Source: Paracoccus haematequi (GTDB lineage: Bacteria > Pseudomonadota > Alphaproteobacteria > Rhodobacterales > Rhodobacteraceae). Taken from it: a stretch of 64,000 bases of DNA. Positions 1 through 13,178 of the stretch are shown piece after piece. Under the pieces are notes generated by a model. The model was not told the origin of the DNA, searched no databases, and saw nothing but the letters and a program-made list of their open reading frames with translations. A program made the position numbers and the translations under genes. Location of the stretch: positions 124,001 through 188,000 of the forward strand of contig CAMCVS010000005.1 of NCBI GenBank assembly GCA_945881965.1, read 5' to 3'. Numbering within the stretch: position 1 is the stretch's first letter; each line of letters starts with the position of its first letter.

Positions 1-309
1 TATTCGACTGCTGAAATCATCGGCACGTTGTCCTATGGGTTCACCCCGAAACTGTCCGGATCGCTGGAAGTGGGCTATGATGTCGAGGCCGAGGAAACCT
101 ATACCGAACTTGGCCTCGACTTTGCGCTGACGGATAAATGGTCGCTGCAAGGCGTGGTGGCCTATGAAACCACGTTCAACAAGAACTATTACGAGCTGGG
201 CGTGACCTATGCCATTACCGAAGAAGTTGCCTTCAACGTGCTGTATGAGGCCAGCGATGTCGCAGGCGTGAACGACCTGCTGACCTTCACCATGAGCTAT
301 GATTTCTGA
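1..309 (+). CDS. Outer-membrane beta-barrel (porin-like) protein, C-terminal part
   Basis: The reading frame is open from the first base of the window and ends with TGA at 307-309, so only the last 102 codons are present. The visible part consists of alternating polar and hydrophobic strands rich in Tyr, Glu and Thr (for example SLEVGYDVEAEETYTELGL), and it finishes with the aromatic terminal residue of MSYDF. That is the usual signature of an outer-membrane barrel recognised by the BAM complex. The pattern resembles small putative porins of the TorF/Gcw_chp type, but the N-terminus and signal peptide lie outside the window, so the family is not certain. A strong terminator follows 25 bases downstream. 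Confidence 0.7.
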   Translation, partial: YSTAEIIGTLSYGFTPKLSGSLEVGYDVEAEETYTELGLDFALTDKWSLQGVVAYETTFNKNYYELGVTYAITEEVAFNVLYEASDVAGVNDLLTFTMSYDF

Positions 310-334
310 TCAGCGCTGAATGTCAAAGATAACC

Positions 335-362
335 GGGGCGTCCTGCGGGACGCCCCTTTTTT
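335..362 (+). terminator. Rho-independent terminator after the barrel gene
   Basis: A perfect 9-bp stem GGGGCGTCC/GGACGCCCC (335-343 and 348-356) with a 4-base loop is followed directly by six T residues on the plus strand. It ends transcription of the porin-like gene. Confidence 0.9.
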
Positions 363-394
363 GTGCCGCAAAGGCCAGGACAGGATGCCACATG

Positions 395-426
395 CAAAAA
401 GGGCGCCCGCTGGGGACGCCCTTTCC
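395..426 (-). terminator. Rho-independent terminator of the rplM-rpsI operon
   Basis: Read on the minus strand, the stem GGGCG/CGCCC extends past one mismatch with two further G-C pairs and is followed by TTTTTGCATG. It lies 16 bases beyond the rpsI stop codon. A short A/T extension of the stem could allow some function on the plus strand as well. Confidence 0.8.
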
Positions 427-442
427 AAATGTCGCAAAAAAA

Positions 443-946
443 TCAGCGCTTCGAGAACTGGAAGCTGCGGCGTGCCTTGCGCTTGCCGTACTTCTTGCGT
501 TCCACCACGCGGCTGTCGCGGGTCAGGAAACCGGCAGCTTTCAGCGCGGCGCGGTGGCTGGGTTCATACAACTGCAACGCCTTGGAAATCCCGTGCTTGA
601 CCGCACCCGCCTGCCCCGACAGACCGCCGCCGGCAACGGTGGCCATCACGTCGAACTGGCCTTCGACATTCACGATCTGGAACGGCTGGCGCAGGATCAT
701 CTGCAACACCGGACGCGCGAAATACGCGGTGTAGTCGATGAAATCGCCCTTGGCGTTGCGGATCAGGAACTTGCCGGTGCCGGGCTTGATCCAGACGCGG
801 GCGACCGCATCCTTGCGCTTGCCGGTGGCATAGGACCGGCCCAGCGAATCGCGCACCGGTTCACGGGGTTCGTCGATGATCATCGGGGCGGCAACGGTGC
901 CCGACACGCGCGCCAGGTCTTCCAGCGAATTGATTTGGTCAGCCAT
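443..946 (-). CDS. rpsI: 30S ribosomal protein S9
   Basis: This 167-residue protein ends in the basic tail [16 protein letters not shown], the S9 C-terminus that reaches into the ribosomal P site. The core carries the family blocks [20 protein letters not shown] and [19 protein letters not shown]. As in other alphaproteobacteria, an N-terminal extension of roughly 35 residues precedes the part shared with the E. coli protein. Two ATG codons are adjacent (949 and 946). The second is chosen because the family usually starts MADQINSLE. With the first, the start would overlap the rplM stop by one base. The gene is the second of the two-gene rplM-rpsI operon, so its translation is probably coupled to that of rplM. 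Confidence 0.97.
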   Translation of the reverse strand: MADQINSLEDLARVSGTVAAPMIIDEPREPVRDSLGRSYATGKRKDAVARVWIKPGTGKFLIRNAKGDFIDYTAYFARPVLQMILRQPFQIVNVEGQFDVMATVAGGGLSGQAGAVKHGISKALQLYEPSHRAALKAAGFLTRDSRVVERKKYGKRKARRSFQFSKR

Positions 947-948
947 CA

Positions 949-1410
949 TTACACCCGGGTATTCTTGGAGTTCATGGTTTTCACGTCCAGCACTTCGGGG
1001 CTTTGCGCCTCGTGCGGGTGGGTCGCGCTGGCATAGACACGCAGGTTGGTCAGAATCTTGCGCGCCAGAATGTTCTTGGGCAGCATCCGCTTGATCGCGG
1101 CGGTGACCACACGCTCGGGGAACTTGCCTTCCAGCAGTTGCTCGGCGGTGCGGTTCTTGATCCCGCCCGGATAGCCGGTGTGCCAGTAATACACTTTATC
1201 CGTGCGCTTGTTGCCGGTCATCTGCACCTTGTCGGCGTTGATGATGATGACGTTGTCGCCGCAGTCCATGTGCGGTGTATACATCGGCTTGTGCTTGCCG
1301 CGCAGGCGCATGGCGACGATCGAGGCGAGACGGCCCAGAACCACGCCTTCGGCGTCGATCACGATCCATTTCTTTTCGATGTCTGCCGGGGTCGCAGAGA
1401 AGGTCTTCAT
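949..1410 (-). CDS. rplM: 50S ribosomal protein L13
   Basis: The 153-residue product is L13, an early-assembling large-subunit protein. Family blocks are visible: [16 protein letters not shown] near residues 16-31, [29 protein letters not shown], and [18 protein letters not shown] near the C-terminus. The start [15 protein letters not shown] is chosen over an in-frame ATG 33 bases upstream because it matches the alphaproteobacterial family N-terminus and has an AAGGG ribosome-binding sequence in front. rpsI follows directly. A sigma-70-type promoter lies about 70 bases upstream. Confidence 0.97.
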   Translation of the reverse strand: MKTFSATPADIEKKWIVIDAEGVVLGRLASIVAMRLRGKHKPMYTPHMDCGDNVIIINADKVQMTGNKRTDKVYYWHTGYPGGIKNRTAEQLLEGKFPERVVTAAIKRMLPKNILARKILTNLRVYASATHPHEAQSPEVLDVKTMNSKNTRV

Positions 1411-1478
1411 CTTGGGTGGCCCTTTGGTTGTCTGGACAGGCAACGGGAAATCCCCCGCGCCTGAAATGCGATTGGCGG

Positions 1479-1506
1479 GTTATACAGGGGCGGGATCGCC
1501 AGTCAA
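1479..1506 (-). promoter_or_regulatory. Sigma-70-type promoter of rplM-rpsI
   Basis: On the minus strand TTGACT (1506-1501) is followed after 16 bases by TATAAC (1484-1479). Both hexamers match the housekeeping consensus closely. The -10 box is 68 bases upstream of the rplM start. An AT-rich tract (about 1510-1565) lies just upstream of the -35 and may act as an UP element. Confidence 0.7.
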
Positions 1507-1571
1507 GCGCAGTCTGTGTTATTAAATACAGCGTTTTCAATGGTTTATTAAAACGGTATCATAATACCCCA

Positions 1572-2009
1572 TCACTCCGCGCGATCCGGCGGGATGGCAT
1601 AGGTCATCGACGCGCGCGCCACCGGGTCTGCCAGCCCTTCGGAAAACAGCAGCGCATCCCCCACCGACAACGTCCGGCCCAGTTTCAAGAGCCGGGTTTC
1701 CGCGATCAGGTCGGTTTGCGCCGCCGGTTTGCGCATGAAATCCATCGCGATGTTGGTGGTGACCGCCAGTGCCTTGGGCCCGATCATCGCCAGCGTCGCG
1801 AGGTAAACCGCCACATCGGCCAGCGCGAACATCGACGGCCCCGACACCGTGCCACCGGGGCGCAGATGGCGTTCCGCCACCTTCAGCCGCACCCGCACCC
1901 GCATCGCGCCCACCTCTTCGACCCGGAAATCATCATGCACCTGCGGAAATTCCCGCGCCATGAAGGCGGTCAGGTCTTCGACAGTCATCACCGGTTGGCG
2001 GGTTTGCAT
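1572..2009 (-). CDS. PaaI-family hotdog-fold thioesterase
   Basis: The 145-residue protein has the single hotdog fold of the PaaI/YbgC-like acyl-CoA thioesterases, which hydrolyse acyl-CoA thioesters in the cytoplasm. The characteristic segment is HLRPGGTVSGPSMFALADVA (residues 49-68). It holds the glycine turn and an acidic residue (D65) at the expected active-site position on the central helix. The later strand AVTTNIAMDFMRKPA also fits the family. A GGAGGAAAG ribosome-binding site precedes the ATG. It is divergent from the neighbouring crotonase gene, with only 57 bases between the starts, so the two may share control. The acyl substrate cannot be told from sequence. Confidence 0.85.
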   Translation of the reverse strand: MQTRQPVMTVEDLTAFMAREFPQVHDDFRVEEVGAMRVRVRLKVAERHLRPGGTVSGPSMFALADVAVYLATLAMIGPKALAVTTNIAMDFMRKPAAQTDLIAETRLLKLGRTLSVGDALLFSEGLADPVARASMTYAIPPDRAE

Positions 2010-2066
2010 GGCTTTCCTCCGTTACGCTTGGGCGCTAAACTCGCCAAGAATGAGGGAGAGAACAAG

Positions 2067-2852
2067 ATGGCCATCCTGGAACGTCACGACACGGGTGCCG
2101 TCGCGCATCTGCAACTGAACATCGGCGAAAAGCTGAACCCGCTGTCGGATGCGATGATCGCGGCGCTGCACGGCGAATTTGACCGGCTGGCCGATGATCG
2201 CAGCATCCGCGCGGTGATCCTGTCGGGCGCGGGCAAGGTGTTCTGCGCGGGCCATGACCTGCGCGAGATGCAGGCGAAACGGCAGGCCGAGGACAAGGGT
2301 GCGGCGGCGCTGAAGGACCTGTTCGACCGCTGCGCCGCGATGATGCTGGCGATCCGCGCGATGCCGCAGCCGGTGATCGCGCAGGTGCATGGCATCGCCA
2401 CCGCCGCCGGGTGCCAGTTGGTGGCATCCTGCGACATGGCCGTGGCGGCTGAGGGCACGCGGTTCGGCGTAAACGGCGTCAACATCGGGCTGTTCTGTTC
2501 CACGCCGATGGTCGCCTTGTCGCGCAATGTGCCGGCCAAGATGGCGTTTGAAATGCTGACGACGGGTGCGTTCATCGACGCCACGCGCGCGCGCGAAATC
2601 GGCCTTGTCAACCGCGTGGTCCCCCATGATGCGCTGGCGGCGGAAACGGTGGCGCTGGCGGAACTGGTGGCGGGAAAACTCGCCGCCGCCGTCAAGATCG
2701 GCAAATCGGCCTTCTATGACCAGATCGAGATGGATATCGCCGCCGCCTATGCCTTTGCCGGTGATGTGATGGTGGAAAACATGCTGGAACGCGACACCGA
2801 GGAAGGCATCAACGCCTTCCTTGAAAAGCGTCACCCCGATTGGGTGCAGTGA
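2067..2852 (+). CDS. Crotonase-superfamily protein (ECHDC3-like), annotated family enoyl-CoA hydratase
   Basis: The 261-residue protein has the crotonase fold. FCAGHDLREM (59-68) forms the first oxyanion-hole loop, HGIATAAGCQLVASCDMAVA (108-127) the second, and an acyl-CoA-binding C-terminal helix follows. The closest subgroup by these motifs is ECHDC3. The two glutamates that catalyse hydration in mitochondrial enoyl-CoA hydratase fall at Q117 and G137 here, so ordinary hydratase activity is doubtful. The start is set by GAGGGAGAG 7 bases upstream of the ATG; longer upstream reading in this frame has no family similarity. It ends 4 bases before the cytochrome gene, so the two are probably cotranscribed. 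Confidence 0.85.
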   Translation: MAILERHDTGAVAHLQLNIGEKLNPLSDAMIAALHGEFDRLADDRSIRAVILSGAGKVFCAGHDLREMQAKRQAEDKGAAALKDLFDRCAAMMLAIRAMPQPVIAQVHGIATAAGCQLVASCDMAVAAEGTRFGVNGVNIGLFCSTPMVALSRNVPAKMAFEMLTTGAFIDATRAREIGLVNRVVPHDALAAETVALAELVAGKLAAAVKIGKSAFYDQIEMDIAAAYAFAGDVMVENMLERDTEEGINAFLEKRHPDWVQ

Positions 2853-2856
2853 GCCC

Positions 2857-4158
2857 ATGCGCAGTGCGGTTCTGATCCTGGCGGTCTGGCCCGCCATTGC
2901 CCAGGCCAATCCGGTGCCGGTCCCTGCCGACGCATTCGCCGCCATTGATGCCGATCTGGCCGCGCTGGGGCGCGACCTGTTCTATGATCCGGTGCTGTCG
3001 GGCAACCGCAACATCGCCTGCGGCACCTGTCACCACCCGCGGTTTTCATCGACGGACGGCATGTCGCTGAGCCTTGGCGAAGGGGCCAAGGGGCTGGGTC
3101 CGGCGCGCGCGCCCCTGCCCGACCAGATGCCAAAGGCCCGCATCCCGCGCAATGCGCCCGCGCTGTGGAACCTTGGCGCGTCCGAGTTCACGGTGATGTT
3201 CCATGATGGCCGCCTGATGGCCGACCCCGCCGCGCCGTTCGGGTTCAAGATGCCCGAGGGGCGCGCCCTGCCCGGTCCGGTCAGCTCGGCGCTGGCGGCG
3301 CAGGCGATGTTGCCGGTGCTGGCCGCCGATGAAATGGCCGGACAGCCCGGCGAAAACCCCATCGCCGATGCCGTCGCCATCGAACATATCCAAGGCGAAG
3401 GCGGCGCTTGGGCGCTGATTGCCGCCCGCGTGGCCGAGGTGCCTGACTATGCCGCGCGCTTTGCCGCACTGACGGGCACGGCCCCCAGCATGACCGGTAT
3501 CGCCAATGCGCTGGCCGCCTTTATCGCCAGCGAATTTCGCGCCGACAACAGCCCCTGGGACCGCCATCTGGCCGACGAGCCGCGCGCGATATCGGCGGCG
3601 GCGCGGCGCGGGGCGGATCTGTTCTATGGCTCTGCCGGGTGCGCCGATTGCCATTCCGGCCCGTTCCAGACCGATCACGGCTTTCATGCGATTGGCATGC
3701 CACAGCTTGGCCCCGGCAAATCCAAGGGCGGGGATCGCCCGCTGTATTCCGATCCCGGCAGGCTGTTGGTGACCAAGGCGGACGACGACCGCTACCGCTT
3801 TCGCACGCCGTCATTGCGGATGGTGGCAGAGACCGGACCTTGGGGGCACGCAGGCGCGCATGGCACGTTAGAGGCCGCCGTGCGCCATCACCTTGACCCC
3901 ATCAGCGGCCTGCTGGGCTATGACCGCGCGCAGGCGCGGTTGCACAAGGTCGATTTCGCGGATGATTGGGCGGCGATGGACGACCAGGAAGAACTGTTCA
4001 ACATCGCCGAGGCTACGGAATTGCCCCCGCTGCGGCTGCTGGACGAAGAGGTGGCCGATATCCTCGCCTTCCTCGCCGCGCTGACCGATGAAGACGCGCT
4101 GAACGGGCGGACGGGTATCCCCAGAACCGTGCCCTCCGGCCTGCCGGTTGACCGCTAG
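2857..4158 (+). CDS. Di-haem cytochrome c peroxidase family protein
   Basis: The 433-residue protein begins with a short Sec signal (cleavage after AIAQA, residue 17) and is therefore periplasmic. It carries two CxxCH haem-c sites, CGTCH at 55-59 and CADCH at 262-266, in the two-domain arrangement of bacterial cytochrome c peroxidase and MauG. The segments DPVLSGNRNIACGTCHHP and FRTPSLRMVAETGPWGHAG are typical of this family, whose classical members reduce hydrogen peroxide with electrons from small cytochromes. At 433 residues it is longer than classical CcpA (about 330), so it may belong to a MauG-like subgroup of unknown substrate. It starts 4 bases after the crotonase stop. Confidence 0.85.
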   Translation: MRSAVLILAVWPAIAQANPVPVPADAFAAIDADLAALGRDLFYDPVLSGNRNIACGTCHHPRFSSTDGMSLSLGEGAKGLGPARAPLPDQMPKARIPRNAPALWNLGASEFTVMFHDGRLMADPAAPFGFKMPEGRALPGPVSSALAAQAMLPVLAADEMAGQPGENPIADAVAIEHIQGEGGAWALIAARVAEVPDYAARFAALTGTAPSMTGIANALAAFIASEFRADNSPWDRHLADEPRAISAAARRGADLFYGSAGCADCHSGPFQTDHGFHAIGMPQLGPGKSKGGDRPLYSDPGRLLVTKADDDRYRFRTPSLRMVAETGPWGHAGAHGTLEAAVRHHLDPISGLLGYDRAQARLHKVDFADDWAAMDDQEELFNIAEATELPPLRLLDEEVADILAFLAALTDEDALNGRTGIPRTVPSGLPVDR

Positions 4159-4191
4159 ACGCGCGGCGGCATCTGTCCTATCTGACAGCGC

Positions 4192-5532
4192 ATGACTGAG
4201 GTTCTCAATATCATTGGCGGCGGCATGGCCGGGTCCGAAGCCGCCTGGCAAGCCGCCCGCATGGGCGTGCCGGTTGTGATCCATGAAATGCGGCCCCGCG
4301 TCGGCACCTTCGCGCATCGCACTGGCGATCTGGCGGAAATGGTCTGTTCCAATTCCTTCCGGTCGGATGATCATGAACAGAACGCGGTCGGGCTGTTGCA
4401 TTGGGAAATGCGCAGCGCAGGCTCCGTCATCATGGACATGGCGACGCGGCACCGTTTGCCTGCGGGCGGCGCGCTGGCCGTGGACCGTGACCCGTTCGCG
4501 GGGTCGGTCACGCAAGCGCTCATGGCGCATCCGCTGATCACCCGCGTCGATGCCGAATTGACCGCGTTGCCGGACGGTGGTCATTGGATCATTGCGACTG
4601 GCCCACTTACCTCGGATGCATTGGGACAGGCGATTGCGCGGGAAACCGGGCGCGACGCGCTGGCGTTCTTCGATGCCATCGCGCCGATTGTCCATGCTGA
4701 TACCATCGACATGTCCGTGGCCTGGGAACAATCGCGCTATGACAAAGGCGAAACCGAAGCCGAACAACGCGCCTACATCAACTGCCCGATGGACCGCCCG
4801 CAATATGAGGCGTTCATCGACGCGCTGTTGGCGGCCGACAAGACCGAATTTCACGCGGGCGAAACCGCCACCTATTTCGACGGCTGCCTGCCCATCGAGG
4901 TGATGGCAGAACGCGGCCGCGAAACCCTGCGCCACGGCCCGATGAAACCCGTGGGCCTGACCAATGCACATCGCCCGGATCACAAGGCCTATGCCGTCGT
5001 GCAACTGCGCCGCGACAACGCGCTGGGGACGCTTTACAACATCGTGGGCTTTCAGACAAAGATGAAGTACGGCGCGCAAACCGCTGTTTTCCGGATGATT
5101 CCGGGGTTGGAGAACGCCAGCTTTGCCCGCCTTGGCGGCATCCACCGTAACACCTTCCTGAACTCTCCCACGCTCTTGGACGCGCAGATGCGGCTGAAGT
5201 CGCGCCCGCATATCCGCTTTGCCGGGCAAGTCACTGGCGTCGAAGGCTATGTCGAAAGTGCGGCCATGGGCCTGTTGGCCGGGCGGCTGGCTGCGGCAGA
5301 GATTCTGGGCCGCGACCTGCCCCCGGTGCCTGCCGATAGTGCCCATGGCGCGCTGGTGCATCACATCACCGGCGGGGCGGATGCCAAGACGTTCCAGCCG
5401 ATGAATGTGAACTTTGGCCTGTTCCGCCCCATCGACGCCAAAGGCGGACGGCGGGGCCGCCAAGATCGCTACAAGGCCTATACCGACCGGGCCAAAGAGG
5501 CGTTTCAGCAATGGCTTGCCGAGCAGAGGTAA
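4192..5532 (+). CDS. trmFO: Methylenetetrahydrofolate-tRNA-(uracil-5-)-methyltransferase TrmFO
   Basis: This 446-residue FAD enzyme makes 5-methyluridine at position 54 of the tRNA T-loop, using methylenetetrahydrofolate as carbon source. The N-terminal Rossmann motif [13 protein letters not shown] (7-19) binds FAD. The cysteine in [11 protein letters not shown] (C52) and that in [15 protein letters not shown] (C232) match the two functional cysteines known in the family. [13 protein letters not shown] near the C-terminus is also conserved. Length and architecture are normal. Its end overlaps the start of gluQ by 22 bases, so the two tRNA-modification genes are likely cotranscribed. Confidence 0.96.
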   Translation: MTEVLNIIGGGMAGSEAAWQAARMGVPVVIHEMRPRVGTFAHRTGDLAEMVCSNSFRSDDHEQNAVGLLHWEMRSAGSVIMDMATRHRLPAGGALAVDRDPFAGSVTQALMAHPLITRVDAELTALPDGGHWIIATGPLTSDALGQAIARETGRDALAFFDAIAPIVHADTIDMSVAWEQSRYDKGETEAEQRAYINCPMDRPQYEAFIDALLAADKTEFHAGETATYFDGCLPIEVMAERGRETLRHGPMKPVGLTNAHRPDHKAYAVVQLRRDNALGTLYNIVGFQTKMKYGAQTAVFRMIPGLENASFARLGGIHRNTFLNSPTLLDAQMRLKSRPHIRFAGQVTGVEGYVESAAMGLLAGRLAAAEILGRDLPPVPADSAHGALVHHITGGADAKTFQPMNVNFGLFRPIDAKGGRRGRQDRYKAYTDRAKEAFQQWLAEQR

Positions 5533-6380
5533 CGCGCTTTGCGCCTTCGCCGACGGGGCCTTTGCATCTGGGCCATGCCTTCGCTGCGCTGACGGCGCAC
5601 CATGTCGCGCGCGCCAGCGGCGGGCAATTTCTGCTGCGGATCGAAGATATCGACCGCGCGCGGTGCCGCCCGGTCTGGGATCAGGCGATCCGCGATGATC
5701 TGGACTGGCTGGGCATCCCGCCCGATGCCCCGCCGCTGCGGCAATCGGATCGGCTGCATATCTACGGCGAAACCCTTGATCGGCTGTGGCAATTGGGGCT
5801 GCTCTATCCCTGCACCTGCAATCGCCGCGACATCCTCGCCGCACTCGACGCCCCGCAAGAGGGCGTATCCCTTGGCCCCGATGGGCCGGTCTATCCCGGC
5901 ACCTGCCGCCACCGCCCGCGCCCCGCGCAGCGGCCCGTCAAGCGCCCTGTGGATCAGGCGCTGCGGCTGGACATGCGGGCCGCGCTGACCGGCCTTGGAC
6001 CGTTGGCCTTCACCGAAACCGCGCACCCTGACCACTTTGGCCAGAACATCATCACGCCCGCGCAACTGGTTGATGCGACAGGCGATATCGTGCTGGCGCG
6101 GCGCGACATGGGCACGTCTTATCACCTGGCCGTGGTGATCGACGACGCGGCGCAAGGCATCACGACGGTCACGCGCGGCGCGGATCTCTTCGACGCCACC
6201 CGCATCCATGTGCTGTTGCAGGCGCTGCTACACCTGCCCACGCCCGCTTATCATCACCACCGCCTGATCCGCGATGATGCGGGCCGCAGGTTGGCGAAAC
6301 GCGACGATGCTCGCGCGCTGTCAACCTACCGCGCCGCAGGGGCCACGCCGGACGACATCCGCGCTTGGCTGGGTCTCTGA
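5511..6380 (+). CDS. gluQ: Glutamyl-Q tRNA(Asp) synthetase
   Basis: The 289-residue protein is a shortened glutamyl-tRNA synthetase lacking the anticodon-binding domain. It charges glutamate onto the queuosine base of tRNA(Asp). The N-terminus [14 protein letters not shown] holds the HIGH-type motif (HLGH, 19-22), and [11 protein letters not shown] is the degenerate KMSKS loop. A zinc site of the GluQ-RS type is present: C101, C103, Y128 and C132. The ATG at 5511 lies inside the trmFO coding region; no later start keeps the first motif intact. Confidence 0.95.
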   Translation: MACRAEVTRFAPSPTGPLHLGHAFAALTAHHVARASGGQFLLRIEDIDRARCRPVWDQAIRDDLDWLGIPPDAPPLRQSDRLHIYGETLDRLWQLGLLYPCTCNRRDILAALDAPQEGVSLGPDGPVYPGTCRHRPRPAQRPVKRPVDQALRLDMRAALTGLGPLAFTETAHPDHFGQNIITPAQLVDATGDIVLARRDMGTSYHLAVVIDDAAQGITTVTRGADLFDATRIHVLLQALLHLPTPAYHHHRLIRDDAGRRLAKRDDARALSTYRAAGATPDDIRAWLGL

Positions 6381-6385
6381 TCCGG

Positions 6386-6441
6386 CTTTCATTTTGCCGA
6401 AAATACTCCGGGGGGACCGAAGGTCGGGGGCAGCGCCCCCT
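6386..6441 (-). repeat. Dispersed intergenic hairpin repeat, copy A
   Basis: Read on the minus strand the segment has a GGGGGCGCTGCCCCC hairpin, then a CCCCCCGGAGTATTTT block and the end motif GGCAAAATGAAAG. The same order of parts occurs at 14392, 32824 and 60601, with a partial copy at 26661. It fills the gap between the convergent genes gluQ and hisI, where the hairpin could act as a terminator for either. Confidence 0.8.
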
Positions 6442-6453
6442 CGACATCTCCCG

Positions 6454-6813
6454 TCATACCAGCGGCTGGGTCAGTTCCACCTCGGCCCCATCGCGCACTG
6501 CGGTATAGAAACACGACCGTCGGTTGGTATGGCAGGCCGGCCCGGTCTGATCCACCAGAACCAGCAGGCAATCGCGGTCGCAATCGACGCGCAGTTCCAC
6601 CAGCCGCTGCACATGGCCCGAGGTTTCGCCCTTGATCCAGAACGCCTGCCGTGACCGGCTCCAATAGGTGACGCGGCCCGTGGCCAGCGTTTGCGCCACC
6701 GCGTCCGCGTTCATCCAGGCGAACATCAGCACCTCGCCGGTGGCCGCATCCTGCGCAATCGCCGGGATCAGCCCTGCCGCGTCATAGGTCAATTCAACTG
6801 GGTCAAATGCCAT
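6454..6813 (-). CDS. hisI: Phosphoribosyl-AMP cyclohydrolase
   Basis: The 119-residue enzyme opens the purine ring of phosphoribosyl-AMP, the third step of histidine synthesis. The metal sites are visible: D77, D79 and D81 in RVDCDRDC for magnesium, and C78, C94 and C101 for zinc ([13 protein letters not shown]). [10 protein letters not shown] and [19 protein letters not shown] are family blocks. The start [10 protein letters not shown] is preferred to an ATG 18 bases upstream because AAGGGGG lies 7 bases in front of it. It is a stand-alone cyclohydrolase without a fused HisE domain. The upstream gene is divergent. Confidence 0.96.
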   Translation of the reverse strand: MAFDPVELTYDAAGLIPAIAQDAATGEVLMFAWMNADAVAQTLATGRVTYWSRSRQAFWIKGETSGHVQRLVELRVDCDRDCLLVLVDQTGPACHTNRRSCFYTAVRDGAEVELTQPLV

Positions 6814-6875
6814 CACCGCCCCCTTTGCCAATCCCCGCCTGCCGCCCTATCTTTGCGACAGCAAAAGGACAAGCC

Positions 6876-7316
6876 ATGAGCGACAGCGACCTGATCAAGC
6901 TCTATTCCCAACGCATTCTCGCCTTGGCCGCCGATGTGCCGCATGTCGGGCGGCTGGCAGCCCCCGACGCATCAGTGCGCAAACGTTCGCCGCTGTGCGG
7001 ATCAGCCGTGACGGTGGATCTGGTGGTCAAGGACGGTCGCATCGCGGAGTATGCCCAAGAAGTGCGCGCTTGTGCGCTGGGTCAGGCAGCGGCCGCCGTG
7101 CTGGGGCATGTCGTGCTGGGCCTGACGCGCGCCGAAATCGAGGCCGGACGCGACGGCCTGCGCGCGATGCTGAAGGACGGCGCGCCGCCCCCGGACGCGC
7201 CCTTTGACGGCTATGCCGCGCTGGAACCCGCGCGCGACTACAAGAACCGCCACGCCTCGATCCTGTTGGCCATTGAGGCGACCGCCGAAGCGATGGCAGC
7301 GGCTGAGGCGGGATAA
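6876..7316 (+). CDS. NifU/IscU-like iron-sulfur cluster scaffold protein
   Basis: The 146-residue protein resembles the NifU N-terminal (IscU-type) scaffold family. Its start MSDSDLIKLYSQRIL is typical of the alphaproteobacterial members, and the conserved cysteines occur in RSPLCGSAVTVDL and VRACALGQAAAAV. The third cluster-ligand cysteine of classical IscU is not evident, so it may be a divergent assembly factor rather than the main scaffold. The start is set by AAAAGGA 7 bases before the ATG; a longer upstream reading lacks family similarity. It stands alone and is divergent from hisI. Confidence 0.8.
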   Translation: MSDSDLIKLYSQRILALAADVPHVGRLAAPDASVRKRSPLCGSAVTVDLVVKDGRIAEYAQEVRACALGQAAAAVLGHVVLGLTRAEIEAGRDGLRAMLKDGAPPPDAPFDGYAALEPARDYKNRHASILLAIEATAEAMAAAEAG

Positions 7317-7339
7317 AAAAACCGCCGCGCACCCGGCGG
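7315..7339 (-). terminator. Rho-independent terminator of the 39-residue membrane protein gene
   Basis: On the minus strand a CCGCCG/CGGCGG stem is followed by seven T residues (7321-7315). It overlaps the stop codon region of the convergent NifU-like gene and fits the end of a short transcript starting near 7600. Confidence 0.75.
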
Positions 7340-7474
7340 GGTGGCGGCGGCAGTCAAAGTCCATCCCGAGGCGGGCGGCGCACCCGTAAAACCGGGGACA
7401 AGCAATCGGTGCTTTCGGGGACAAAAGCGGGGCTGCGCCGCAGGGATAGACCGGCAGAAATCGGGGCAGAAATA

Positions 7475-7594
7475 TTACAAAAGCGGCAGGTGCAGCGCGC
7501 CCACCAGCATGACCATCAGACCGGCAACACCTGCCAGATCGCTGAGGATGTTTGCCTGCGAGCGGCGGGCAATGGCGAGAATGTCGGTCAGCAT
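7475..7594 (-). CDS. Small single-span membrane protein, 39 residues
   Basis: A 39-codon frame starts MLTDILAIARRSQANILSDL, and one hydrophobic segment fills residues about 21-38 (LAGVAGLMVMLVGALHLPLL at its end). AGGAG stands 7 bases before the ATG, which favours this start over an upstream in-frame ATG at 7612. A strong terminator lies downstream on the same strand, so the unit looks like a complete monocistronic gene. No function is recognised. The amphipathic N-terminus followed by one membrane span is typical of small inner-membrane regulators, but that is only an analogy. Confidence 0.6.
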   Translation of the reverse strand: MLTDILAIARRSQANILSDLAGVAGLMVMLVGALHLPLL

Positions 7595-7718
7595 CGGCGG
7601 GCTCCTGTTCATGGTCCGTTCTGTTGCTGCTTTGTTCCCATATCCGGCCGCGCCTGTAAAGAACTTTTTAAGAACATTCTGCATATCGCGTCAGAAGACC
7701 TGAAACAAACGACCCGAA

Positions 7719-12713
<4,995 letters not shown>

Positions 12714-12761
12714 TCTTACATACTCCGAAATACCAGTTGCAGTGAGTTTGCGGCAAAAAGG

Positions 12762-12776
12762 TTAATCACAAGTTAC
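12762..12776 (-). promoter_or_regulatory. Near-consensus CtrA site upstream of ctrA
   Basis: TTAA-N7-TTAC matches the TTAA-N7-TTAA CtrA consensus at seven of eight positions, 49 bases upstream of the ctrA start. Known autoregulation of ctrA in alphaproteobacteria makes it plausible, but the mismatch leaves it unproven. Confidence 0.4.
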
Positions 12777-12785
12777 CCGGCACCT

Positions 12786-12794
12786 TGTGGATAA
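12786..12794 (-). promoter_or_regulatory. Perfect DnaA box upstream of ctrA
   Basis: TGTGGATAA is the exact complement of the consensus DnaA box TTATCCACA. It lies 72 bases before the ctrA start and 19 bases after the sciP stop. Confidence 0.6.
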
Positions 12795-12813
12795 CAACTC
12801 TGCTCTTGGTTGT

Positions 12814-13092
12814 CTACTCGCCTTTTGCGGGCAAACGGATCGTGGCCTTCAACGCAGAAGGGCCGTGTTCGGTGATTGCCGCCAGCCATGCGGCAAATTC
12901 CTCGGCCGACAGCGCATAGCGTTCCAGCGCCTCTTCCTGCGTCAGCAGGCCATAGAGCACGCCGCGCACCACGGCGGCCTTGCGCGAGGCGACCCAGCGG
13001 ACCGTATCGGGGGAGGGCAGATCGGCGCGGGTAAACACCCGGCCATCCGGCAGGGTCACGGCGCGTGGCCCATCGACCTTTTTCAGATACAT
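12814..13092 (-). CDS. sciP: CtrA inhibitor SciP (DUF1153)
   Basis: The 92-residue helix-turn-helix protein belongs to DUF1153; in Caulobacter the family member SciP binds CtrA and blocks activation of its targets. Family features are the start MYLKKVDGPRAVTLPDG, the block LPSPDTVRWVASRKAAVVRG, and the helix-turn-helix region LLTQEEALERYALSAEEFAAW. AAGGAAA stands 6 bases upstream of the chosen ATG; the reading frame is open further upstream but has no family similarity there. The gene sits directly upstream of ctrA in the same orientation, so regulator and antagonist could be coexpressed. The region upstream also contains a DnaA box. Confidence 0.93.
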   Translation of the reverse strand: MYLKKVDGPRAVTLPDGRVFTRADLPSPDTVRWVASRKAAVVRGVLYGLLTQEEALERYALSAEEFAAWLAAITEHGPSALKATIRLPAKGE

Positions 13093-13154
13093 CACCCGTT
13101 TCCTTACACCGACGCCCCGGTTCGCCCGGACAAGGCCAAATTGCGCGGGCGGCC

Positions 13155-13169
13155 TTAACGCCGGGTGAA
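13155..13169. promoter_or_regulatory. Possible CtrA half-consensus site between sciP and mnmA
   Basis: TTAA-N7-TGAA matches the CtrA consensus at seven of eight positions, 63 bases upstream of the sciP start and 62 bases upstream of mnmA. This is weak on its own. Confidence 0.3.
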
Positions 13170-13178
13170 ACCCGACCT

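Noticed and set aside
320-1464. Long plus-strand frames across the ribosomal protein genes
   Set aside because: They are antisense to rpsI and rplM, have no family similarity, and exist because GC-rich DNA has few stop codons in the opposite frames.
3868-5844. 658-codon minus-strand frame
   Set aside because: It is fully antisense to the cytochrome, trmFO and gluQ genes, which are clearly identified; the composition (Arg, Gly, His, Gln-rich) is that of a shadow frame.
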